24,309 bases of DNA, taken from contig PLTL01000390.1 in the NCBI GenBank assembly GCA_003164475.1, positions 1-24,309 of the forward strand, in the 5' to 3' direction. The position numbers were made by a program, and so were the translations under genes. The notes beneath the pieces are model-generated. The model was not told where the DNA came from, did no database searches, and saw nothing but the letters and a program-made list of their open reading frames with translations. This stretch comes from Candidatus Dormiibacterota bacterium (GTDB lineage: Bacteria; Chloroflexota; Dormibacteria; UBA8260; Bog-877). Each line of letters starts with the position of its first letter. The stretch's first letter is position 1. This document shows, piece by piece, positions 1 to 6,177 of the stretch.

Positions 1-475
1 GGCGGGGATCGACCGAGCCCAGCACCGCGCATCCGAAGATCGGCTCGGGACTGCGGATGGAGTGGCCGCCGGCGATCGCGCAGCCGGCTTCGGCCGCCAC
101 CTCCGCGCCCCCCTCGAGGATCTGCCGGAGGATCTGCCCGTCGAGGTTGGCCAGGTCGAAGCCCACCAGGTTCAGGAGCAGGAGGGGAGTGCCACCCATC
201 GCGTAGATGTCGGAGAGGGCGTTGGCGGTGGCGATGCGACCGTAGTCGCGGGGATCGTCGACTGGGGGCGGGAAGAAGTCGGTGGTGGCGACCACGGCCA
301 GGCTGTCGCCAACCCGGTATACGGCTGCATCGTCCATGGTCTCGGCCGAGACCAGCAGGTCGCCGCTCGCCGGGGAGGCGATCCCGGCCAGGATGGAGGC
401 CAGGTCGGCCTGGGCGATCTTGGCGGAACACCCGCCCTGCCCGGTGAGCTCTGTCAGTCGCACGGATCCCGCCAC
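1..475 (-). CDS. selD: Selenide, water dikinase (selenophosphate synthase), 3' end outside window
   Basis: SelD makes selenophosphate from selenide and ATP in the cytoplasm; it supplies selenium for selenocysteine, selenouridine or the labile selenium of some molybdenum hydroxylases. About 158 N-terminal residues are visible. The start RLTELTGQGGCSAKI matches the SelD opening, with Cys16 and Lys19 at the places of E. coli Cys17 and Lys20. They are followed by the MDDAAVY metal/ATP segment, TTDFFPPPVDDP, the YGRIATANALSDIYAMGG core, and AGGHSI. I chose the GTG at 475 because AAGGAG lies five bases upstream; an ATG just before it is in another frame and stops after eight codons. The gene lies 53 bp after the upstream deaminase, so it is probably the distal gene of the leftward operon. 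The catalytic position is a plain Cys codon (TGT), not a selenocysteine TGA. The family call is firm; whether this SelD serves only the hydroxylases depends on the rest of the genome. Confidence 0.95.
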   Translation of the reverse strand, partial: MAGSVRLTELTGQGGCSAKIAQADLASILAGIASPASGDLLVSAETMDDAAVYRVGDSLAVVATTDFFPPPVDDPRDYGRIATANALSDIYAMGGTPLLLLNLVGFDLANLDGQILRQILEGGAEVAAEAGCAIAGGHSIRSPEPIFGCAVLGSVDPR

Positions 476-528
476 GCCATCTCCTTCACCCTCGCACAGG
501 ACGGCACCCGCAGCCGTGGCCCAACCGG

Positions 529-1911
529 CTACAGCACCGGCCAGCGTGGGCCGGGGTCGATTCCGGTGGACCGGTAGAGCCGCCCAGCTCGCTCCCGGGC
601 CTGAGCCACCGCTCTCTCCTCGTCGATGGTGAGCAACCGCCCATCCCGGACCAGCCACCTGCCATCGACCATCACCGAGTCCACGTCAGCCCCGGTGGAG
701 GCGTAGACCAGCGAGGAGACCGGGTTGAGGCCGGGCGCCATGTGGGCGCGCTCACGGTCGACGACCACCAGGTCAGCCTTCTTGCCCACCTCGAGCGAAC
801 CGATCTCGTGCTCCCAGCGCAGCGCCTTGGCTCCATTGATCGTGGCCATCTCCAGCACCGTCTCCGCGGGCACGACGGTGGGGTCCCGTGAGACCGCCTT
901 GTGAACCAGGGCCGCCAGCTTCATCTCCGCGAGGAGGTCGTAGGTGTTGTTGCTGGGACCTCCGTCGCAGCCGAGGGCCACGTTCACCCCGGCTGCCAGC
1001 AGCTTGGGGACCGGGCAGACCCCCGAGCCCAGCTTGGAGTTGGAGGAGGGGTTGTGGGACACGCTGGTGCCGGTCTCGGCCAGGATGCGAATGTCCTGGT
1101 CATCGATCCACACCATGTGCACCAGGACCACGTCAGGACCCACCAGGCCCACGCTGCGGGCGAACTCCACGGGAGACATCTGGTACGTCTGGCGCAGGAA
1201 CTGGCGGTCCGCCTCGATCTCGGCCAGGTGCATGGTGATCTCCATGCCCCGGCTCCGGGCCTCGGACACCATCTCCCGGTAGAGCTCGGGAGACACCCCC
1301 CCCGGGGTCCGGGGGCCGAAACCGACGTGGATCCGGCCGTCGGCCGCCCCGTCCCAGCGGTCGAACATGTCGAGCGTGGTCAGCAGGCTCTCCTCGCGGG
1401 TCTCGCGCAGCCCCATCGGCATGGCGTTGTCCTGGGTTGCGTAGGTGGCGATGTCCATCACCTTCTTGGTCAGGCAGGCGCGGATGCCGGTGTCGACGAC
1501 CACTTGGGCCACTCCGTCGAAGCCGTACCGATGCGCCAGGCCCGACTCCAGAAACGTGGTGGTGCCGGACCTCAACATCTCGGCGATGCAGAGGCGGGCG
1601 CTGACCACGCCATCCTCGTGGTCATAACTGCCCTGCAGCACCCACACCCGCTCGCAGAGCCATTGGACCAGCGCCATGTCGTCAGCGCAATCGCGGATCA
1701 TCGCCTGCGCTTCGTGGACGTGGGTGTCGACCAGCCCGGGGATGATCAGCTTGCCGGCGAGGTCGATCTGCTCCTCATCAGGATAGGCGCGCAGAACCTC
1801 GTCGGCCGGGCCCACCGCCGCGATGCGGTCCGCCCGCGCCACCAGCGCGCCGCGGCGAAAGATCCTGCGCCCGGGATCCACCGTGATGATCGTCGCCCCG
1901 TTCAAGAGCAT
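529..1911 (-). CDS. COG0402-type amidohydrolase, probable purine (guanine-like) deaminase
   Basis: A 460-residue protein of the ATZ/TRZ/guanine-deaminase superfamily, metal-dependent TIM-barrel enzymes that deaminate heterocycles. Visible ligands are His64 and His66 (DTHVHEAQ), His228 and the proton-shuttling Glu231 (MHLAEIEAD), His265 (LVHMVWID), the HNPSSNSKLGSG loop at about 286, and Asp316 (ALGCDG). The C-terminal composite beta domain ends the protein (GSLEVGKKADLVVVD). I chose the ATG at 1911, which follows AGGAGG by six bases; the frame remains open to 2007 but that extension has no family similarity. It lies 64 bp after ssnA and 53 bp before selD in the same direction. Substrate cannot be read from sequence: guanine, 8-oxoguanine, an adenosine-like base, or a ring-opened purine intermediate are all possible. 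Family call firm, substrate open. Confidence 0.88.
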   Translation of the reverse strand: MLLNGATIITVDPGRRIFRRGALVARADRIAAVGPADEVLRAYPDEEQIDLAGKLIIPGLVDTHVHEAQAMIRDCADDMALVQWLCERVWVLQGSYDHEDGVVSARLCIAEMLRSGTTTFLESGLAHRYGFDGVAQVVVDTGIRACLTKKVMDIATYATQDNAMPMGLRETREESLLTTLDMFDRWDGAADGRIHVGFGPRTPGGVSPELYREMVSEARSRGMEITMHLAEIEADRQFLRQTYQMSPVEFARSVGLVGPDVVLVHMVWIDDQDIRILAETGTSVSHNPSSNSKLGSGVCPVPKLLAAGVNVALGCDGGPSNNTYDLLAEMKLAALVHKAVSRDPTVVPAETVLEMATINGAKALRWEHEIGSLEVGKKADLVVVDRERAHMAPGLNPVSSLVYASTGADVDSVMVDGRWLVRDGRLLTIDEERAVAQARERAGRLYRSTGIDPGPRWPVL

Positions 1912-1975
1912 GCCCGACCTCCTGGCCGATTCGACCCGGGCGCGCGGATGGGCCCGGGGACGCCCCTGCCGCTGG

Positions 1976-3346
1976 TCAATCCATGACCGCCCGGTGCCAC
2001 AGGGCACCGGCGCGCTCCCGGCTGCGGGCGGCGATCTCCTCCTCGTCGAGGCCGACCAGCTCCCGCCGTCGCATCAGCCACCGCCCCGCCACCATCGTGT
2101 CGGAGACCTGGCAGCCATCCGCTCCGGCGACGATATGTCCGCCCACGTTGCTGGCGGTGAGCGGCGTGGGCGCCCGGTAATCCAGGAGCACCAGGTCCGC
2201 TGGTCCTCCCACCCGCAGCTGCCCCAGCGGCCCCAGTTGGGGGACGAAGGGAGCGAAGAGCGAGTCGCAGATCCGCCCGCCGCCGGAGAAGGCGAGCGCC
2301 ACCACCTCATCCGGCGGCAGCAGCCGGGGATCCCGGCCGGTCAGCCGGGCCTGTGACTGAGCGGCGCGCATCTCCTCGAACATGTTCATGCTGACGCCGT
2401 CGGTGCCCAGCCCGATCGTCACCCCGGCCTGGCGGAGCGCGGTGATCGGGGCGCTGCCCACCGCGTTGCCCATGTTGGAGCGGGGGTTGTGCGCGACCGC
2501 CACCCCGGCCTGGGCCAGCTCGGCGATCTCGCGGCCGTCGACGTGGACGCAGTGGGCGGCGAGCGACCCGGGGCCCAGCACGCCGTGGGCCACCAGGTGC
2601 GGTACGACGCGACTGGCGAAGCGACGCTGACAGTCCTCCTGATCGACCGGGCCCTCGGCGACATGCACGTGGCAGCCCACCCCCTGCGCCGCGCCCAGGT
2701 CAGCGCAGGCGGACAGGGTCGCGGGGCTCAGGGTGAATGAGGCATGCAGCCCCACGGCCGCGGCCAGGCGGCCCCCCGGAGCGGCGGTTGGGGAGCGCAG
2801 GGAACTAATGAAACGCGCGTTCTCACGGATCCCCGCCTCGGTGTCGGCCGTGCCGTTGCGCGCCGACACCTCGTAGGCGAGGCACGCGCGCAGCCCCGAG
2901 GCCTCCACCGCGGTGGCGATCACGTCCAGGCTGCCGTCCACGCAGGATGGGCTGGCATGGTGGTCGACCAGGGTGGTGACGCCGTGCCGAATCGCGTCGA
3001 CCAGACTCACCTCGGCGCTGGAGGCGATGTCCGCCGGGGTGAGGAGGCGGTCCAAGCGCCACCACAGCCCTTCCAGGATCTCCTGGAAATCCCGCGGCGG
3101 GTCCCCGGGAAGGGCCATGCCGCGGGCGAACGCGGAGTACAGATGGGTGTGCGTGCAGAGCATCCCCGGCAGGCACAGGCCGCCCTCCGCATCCACCAGC
3201 TCGGCCTCCGGATGTTCGGCCGTCAGTGAGCTCGAACCGATGGCCCCGATCCGGCCATCCGCCACCAGGATCGCCCCGTTCTCCACCAGGGGGGCGCGCT
3301 CGTCCATGGTCACCACGGTGGCATTGGCGATGCAGATCGGCTTCAC
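1976..3346 (-). CDS. ssnA: SsnA-family aminohydrolase of the selenium-dependent purine locus
   Basis: A 456-residue COG0402 aminohydrolase close to E. coli SsnA (about 442 aa). SsnA-specific stretches are LCTHTHLYSAFARGM, LWWRLDRLLTPADI, LVDHHASPSCVDGSLDVI, HNPRSNMGNAVG and DYRAPTPLTASNVGGHI. Metal and catalytic residues are His66, His68, His228, Glu231, His265 and Asp316. SsnA genes occur beside xdhD, ygfM, ygeX and yqeB, and the family is a marker of selenium-dependent molybdenum hydroxylase loci. It is required in the anaerobic urate-degradation cluster of gut bacteria, probably as a ring hydrolase or deaminase; the exact reaction here is inference. I chose the GTG at 3346: homology begins there ([10 protein letters not shown]) and an AGGGGG lies six bases upstream. 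The reading frame stays open to 3628, but that part is low-complexity Arg/Pro/Gly sequence without family similarity. Confidence 0.92.
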   Translation of the reverse strand: MKPICIANATVVTMDERAPLVENGAILVADGRIGAIGSSSLTAEHPEAELVDAEGGLCLPGMLCTHTHLYSAFARGMALPGDPPRDFQEILEGLWWRLDRLLTPADIASSAEVSLVDAIRHGVTTLVDHHASPSCVDGSLDVIATAVEASGLRACLAYEVSARNGTADTEAGIRENARFISSLRSPTAAPGGRLAAAVGLHASFTLSPATLSACADLGAAQGVGCHVHVAEGPVDQEDCQRRFASRVVPHLVAHGVLGPGSLAAHCVHVDGREIAELAQAGVAVAHNPRSNMGNAVGSAPITALRQAGVTIGLGTDGVSMNMFEEMRAAQSQARLTGRDPRLLPPDEVVALAFSGGGRICDSLFAPFVPQLGPLGQLRVGGPADLVLLDYRAPTPLTASNVGGHIVAGADGCQVSDTMVAGRWLMRRRELVGLDEEEIAARSRERAGALWHRAVMD

Positions 3347-3576
3347 CGCGGCCCCCTGGGGATCGTGACCGGAGATCGCAGGGGTGGCGGAGGAGCGGGC
3401 CAGCGGGTGTCGACCTGGTCGCAGGAAGATGCGGCAGACCGCGCCGGCCGCCCCTCCCCCTCCCGGCTGGAAGCGGTTGGCGCTGCCCTTGTCCAGGCTG
3501 CAGCGGGCGGCGCCCCGCGATGGAGCCGGACGGGCTCCACCGCCTCCTGGCGGCGTATGTCGCGGTCCGAACTCAT
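3343..3576 (-). CDS. Possible 77-residue small ORF bridging the LLM gene and ssnA
   Basis: This open frame fills the 226-bp gap between the LLM oxidoreductase and ssnA exactly. Its ATG overlaps the LLM stop as ATGA (3576-3573), and its TGA overlaps the ssnA GTG as GTGA (3346-3343). That is the same coupling style used elsewhere in the locus, for example at 9147 and 14391. The product would be basic and rich in Arg, Pro, Ala and Ser, with no domain, signal peptide or membrane segment that I recognise. Against it: 17 of 77 codons end in A or T, clearly more than in neighbouring genes, and long stop-free frames are common at this GC. It could equally be an untranslated spacer with hairpins. Confidence 0.25.
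   Translation of the reverse strand: MSSDRDIRRQEAVEPVRLHRGAPPAAAWTRAAPTASSREGEGRPARSAASSCDQVDTRWPAPPPPLRSPVTIPRGPR
3521..3553 (-). other. Adjacent hairpins in the LLM-ssnA spacer
   Basis: Two stem-loops lie back to back, starting about 20 nt past the LLM stop on the transcribed strand. One has a 5-bp stem (3540-3544 with 3549-3553, loop TCCT on the + strand). The other has a perfect 7-bp stem, TGGAGCC with GGCTCCA (3521-3527 with 3533-3539, loop GGACG). A weaker GCGGG/CCCGC pairing follows near 3503-3518. No U run follows, so this is not a standard intrinsic terminator. An mRNA-processing or stability element within the operon is possible, as is chance in GC-rich DNA. Confidence 0.35.
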
Positions 3577-4625
3577 GGCGCCGGGTTCGCCTGACCGCCG
3601 GCCCCGGAACCGGGGGTGACACCCTCAAGGCCGCCGGCGAAGAGGTCGATCATGGCCCGAACGTCCGGACCCAGCGGGTACAGCACCGGGCAGGTGCAGC
3701 CGCTGGCGACGTACTCGGCAACCTTGGCCCGGCACTCGTCGGGCGTCCCGGAGGCGCTGAGCATCTGCACCACGTCATCGGGCACCAGGTGGGCGGCCTC
3801 CACCACCTCCGCATGGGTGGCCGGCCAGTGCAGCACCGCGGCGATGCGGTCGAGCAGGTCCTGGGGTACGCCCGACGCCTTCATGAGATGGGGCTGCTGG
3901 CCCAGGTACTGGGTGATCAGCAGGCGCGCCGCATCCAGCGCCACCCGGCGGTCCCGGTCCAAGGAGCAGATGACCAGCTGGGGACGGTCGACGTCCGCGA
4001 CCCCGCGGCCGGCCCGCGCCGCCCCTTGTTGCAACTGCTCCAGCGCCTGGCGGGTGTAGCCGGGTGACACCAGGTAGTTGAGCAGGACCCCATCAGCTAT
4101 CTCCCCCGCCAGCTCCATCATCCGCGGCCCGGTGGCGCCGATGTAGATCGGTACCGCCTTGGGTCGCCGCTCCTGATGCACGTAGTCCAGCTCCACCGCG
4201 TCGAGGTGGACGAACTCTCCCTGGAAGGTCACCGACCCGCCCGCCAGCAGAGCTCGGACCGTGGTCACCGTCTCTCTCATGGCGACCACCGGCCGGGAGC
4301 GCTGGATGCCGACGCGGCTGGCCAGGGGGTCCCACCAGTCACCGATCCCGAGCATGACCCGACCCGGCGCCAGGTCGTCCAGGGTGGAGAAGGTGGAAGC
4401 CAGCAGCGCGGTGTTGCGCGTCCACCGGTTGACCACGCCGCTGCCCACCAGGATCCGCTCGGTCGCGGTGAGGAACGCGGCCATGGGTACCGTCGCCTCC
4501 CGGGCCAGCCGGCTCTCGGCCTGCCATACCGCGGAGAAGCCATTGGCTTCGGCGTACTGGGCCAGGGTGATCCCCTGGCGCACGGAGTGGGCGTCCTGAA
4601 GGTAGAGGGCGACGGGGACGGTCAC
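3573..4625 (-). CDS. LLM class (luciferase-like, F420/FMN-type) oxidoreductase
   Basis: A 350-residue TIM-barrel flavin/deazaflavin enzyme of the bacterial luciferase-like family, nearest in feel to the Mer-like F420-dependent reductases. Family features are the N-terminal ALYLQDAH strand, [15 protein letters not shown] at about 34-48, the [18 protein letters not shown] segment at about 60-77, [16 protein letters not shown], and the cofactor-phosphate region [20 protein letters not shown] followed by [10 protein letters not shown]. The GTG at 4625 is the only good start near the homology; a purine-rich GGGGGAAG lies about eight bases upstream. It sits between the ygeX-type lyase and ssnA, so it probably acts on a purine-ring intermediate. 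LLM enzymes can cleave or reduce heterocycles: RutA opens uracil and Mer reduces a methylene-pterin. Cofactor (F420 or FMN) and substrate are not determined by what I can see. Confidence 0.88.
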   Translation of the reverse strand: MTVPVALYLQDAHSVRQGITLAQYAEANGFSAVWQAESRLAREATVPMAAFLTATERILVGSGVVNRWTRNTALLASTFSTLDDLAPGRVMLGIGDWWDPLASRVGIQRSRPVVAMRETVTTVRALLAGGSVTFQGEFVHLDAVELDYVHQERRPKAVPIYIGATGPRMMELAGEIADGVLLNYLVSPGYTRQALEQLQQGAARAGRGVADVDRPQLVICSLDRDRRVALDAARLLITQYLGQQPHLMKASGVPQDLLDRIAAVLHWPATHAEVVEAAHLVPDDVVQMLSASGTPDECRAKVAEYVASGCTCPVLYPLGPDVRAMIDLFAGGLEGVTPGSGAGGQANPAP

Positions 4626-4738
4626 GACCGCTTCCCCCTACGCGGGCGCTGGCCCGGCCGGCGGCGGCCGCCGAGTGGCTCTGGGGATCCGTGGTGGTGC
4701 CCGCCGGCACCACCGAGAGATTGGGTGTCTGATCTCAT
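4622..4738 (-). CDS. Possible 38-residue leader ORF coupled to the LLM gene
   Basis: ATG at 4738 follows AAGAAGG by eight bases, and the frame ends in a TGA that overlaps the GTG of the LLM gene (GTGA, 4625-4622). The peptide is Gly/His-rich in the middle and Arg/Pro-rich at the end, with no recognisable domain. Ten of 38 codons end in A or T, more than in the flanking genes, and a 9-bp hairpin lies inside it. A translated leader controlling the LLM gene is possible; a chance open frame is at least as likely. Confidence 0.22.
   Translation of the reverse strand: MRSDTQSLGGAGGHHHGSPEPLGGRRRPGQRPRRGKRS
4693..4714 (-). other. Perfect 9-bp stem-loop upstream of the LLM gene
   Basis: GGTGGTGCC (4693-4701) pairs with GGCACCACC (4706-4714) across a four-base loop. 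It lies in the 189-bp gap between the diaminopropionate lyase and the LLM oxidoreductase, about 70 bp before the LLM start. On the transcribed strand no U run follows, so it does not look like a terminator. It may be a processing or stability element, or part of the putative leader ORF. Confidence 0.4.
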
Positions 4739-4814
4739 GAAATGCACCTTCTTGGGACGCGCCGACGGTTCCGGTCGCCAATTGTGCGGATGGGTCGCAC
4801 CGTCCTTGCTTCTC

Positions 4815-5960
4815 CTAGTTCCCCGGGCTGTCTCCGACCACCGCCCGGTAGCCGGCCGGATCGGTGGCCCCCTCGGTGTTCACGATCAGCACCCGCGCCT
4901 TCCGGCCCAGGCCCAGCGCCAGGCGGGCCTGCCGCTGCTCTGCCAGAGCCAGCAGTCCCGCCAGGCCCGCGGCGCCTGACTCCCCGGATTCGACGCCGGC
5001 GGCCGCCAGATCGCGCATCGCCTTCCGGGCCCACTCATCATCGATGGCGCAGAAGACGGTGGCGAGCGCCTGGACGTAGGGCCAGGCCACCAGGGACGGT
5101 GTTCCGCAGTTCAAACCGGCCATGATCGAGTCCTGGGTGGCATCGACACTGGTGCGCCGGCCCGCGCGTGCCGAGGCCAGGCAGCAGGCGGCGGTCAGGG
5201 GCTCGACGACGGCCATTCGAGGCGGCCGGGGGACGCTCAGGTAGTACCTGGCGGCCGCCCCGGCCAGGGCCCCGACGCCCGCCTGGATCAGCACCACGTC
5301 CACCGGTCCGGGAAGCTGGTCGGCGCACTCCGCAAAGATGGTCTGGTAGCCATCCATGACCCAGCCGGGGACGGTCACGTCCGTCCCGATGGCCACGTCG
5401 ACCACCAGCAGCCATCCCTGGCTCGCGGCGGCGGCGGTGGCGGCCTCCACCGCCTGGTCGAAGGTGCCCGGTTCCACCCGCACCACCGCGCCCTCGCCCT
5501 CGAGGGCCTCGATCCGGGCGGGTACGGTCTCGTCGGGGACATACACGACCGCGTTCAAGCCGAGCTCGCGAGCCATGTGAGCCACGCCTCGGCCGTGGTT
5601 GCCGTCGGTGGCGGTGACCAGGGTGAGGTCGCCCATGCCGGCGGCCGCCGACTGCAGCTGGGCCCAGCCCGATCCGGCGAAGGGCAGGCCCGCTCGTCCC
5701 AGGATCAACCGGTTGACGGCCCAGGAGCCACCCAGGATCTTGAAGGAGGGGAGGCCGAGGCGCTCGCTCTCGTCCTTGATCCAGAGCTCGCCAACTCCGA
5801 GCTCCTCCGCAAGCTTGGGGAGGAGGTGCACGGGCGTGGGCGCGTAGCCCGGGATGGTGCGGTGGAAGGGCCTCGGATCCCGGACACCCTCGACGGGCTC
5901 GCTCGGATGCGGTCCCGCGTCCAGCACCAGCACCTCCGGGGGGGTGGCCGCAGGACTCAT
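4815..5960 (-). CDS. dpaL: 2,3-diaminopropionate ammonia-lyase (YgeX type)
   Basis: A 381-residue fold-type II PLP enzyme that splits D- or L-2,3-diaminopropionate to pyruvate and two ammonia (E. coli YgeX, about 398 aa). The PLP lysine is Lys74 in LPSFKILGGSW. The substrate loop TATDGNHGRGVAHMA supplies Asp119, and Asp188 sits in LLVVDVA; these match the two acid/base aspartates described for the E. coli enzyme. QAGVGALAGAAARYY and SGESGAAGLAGLLAL form the phosphate-binding glycine loop and the C-terminal region. The ATG at 5960 is the only start near the N-terminus, with GGGGAG about ten bases upstream. ygeX lies beside xdhD and ssnA in the anaerobic urate-degradation clusters, where it is thought to release pyruvate from the last ring fragment. 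The 217-bp gap upstream (5961-6177) shows no gene or clear signal. Confidence 0.9.
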   Translation of the reverse strand: MSPAATPPEVLVLDAGPHPSEPVEGVRDPRPFHRTIPGYAPTPVHLLPKLAEELGVGELWIKDESERLGLPSFKILGGSWAVNRLILGRAGLPFAGSGWAQLQSAAAGMGDLTLVTATDGNHGRGVAHMARELGLNAVVYVPDETVPARIEALEGEGAVVRVEPGTFDQAVEAATAAAASQGWLLVVDVAIGTDVTVPGWVMDGYQTIFAECADQLPGPVDVVLIQAGVGALAGAAARYYLSVPRPPRMAVVEPLTAACCLASARAGRRTSVDATQDSIMAGLNCGTPSLVAWPYVQALATVFCAIDDEWARKAMRDLAAAGVESGESGAAGLAGLLALAEQRQARLALGLGRKARVLIVNTEGATDPAGYRAVVGDSPGN

Positions 5961-6177
5961 GCGCGCGCGCTCCCCGGCTCCACCTGAAGCGGAGCCTCCT
6001 CAGCCTGCCCAGCCTCCGGGCTCACCGGCCGGCCGCCCCCGCCACCCTTCGTCCCCCCCCCGGAGCGCTGGGCCGCTCGCGTAGGTCCGGTGGGCGCGCC
6101 GAGAAGCCATGCCCTGTCCAGGCCACCGGATCAAGATGGCCGTCCGCACCCACTGCCGCGGCTGTCAACCGCACCCG

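Noticed and set aside
434..475. A selenocysteine codon in selD
   Set aside because: The active-site codon is TGT (Cys), and the frame runs without an internal TGA.
901..1986. A 361-codon open frame on the + strand opposite the deaminase
   Set aside because: No recognisable domain, and the opposite strand is a full COG0402 enzyme with its own ribosome site.
4693..4714. Intrinsic terminator before the LLM gene
   Set aside because: The stem is good, but no U run follows on the transcribed strand and the operon continues.
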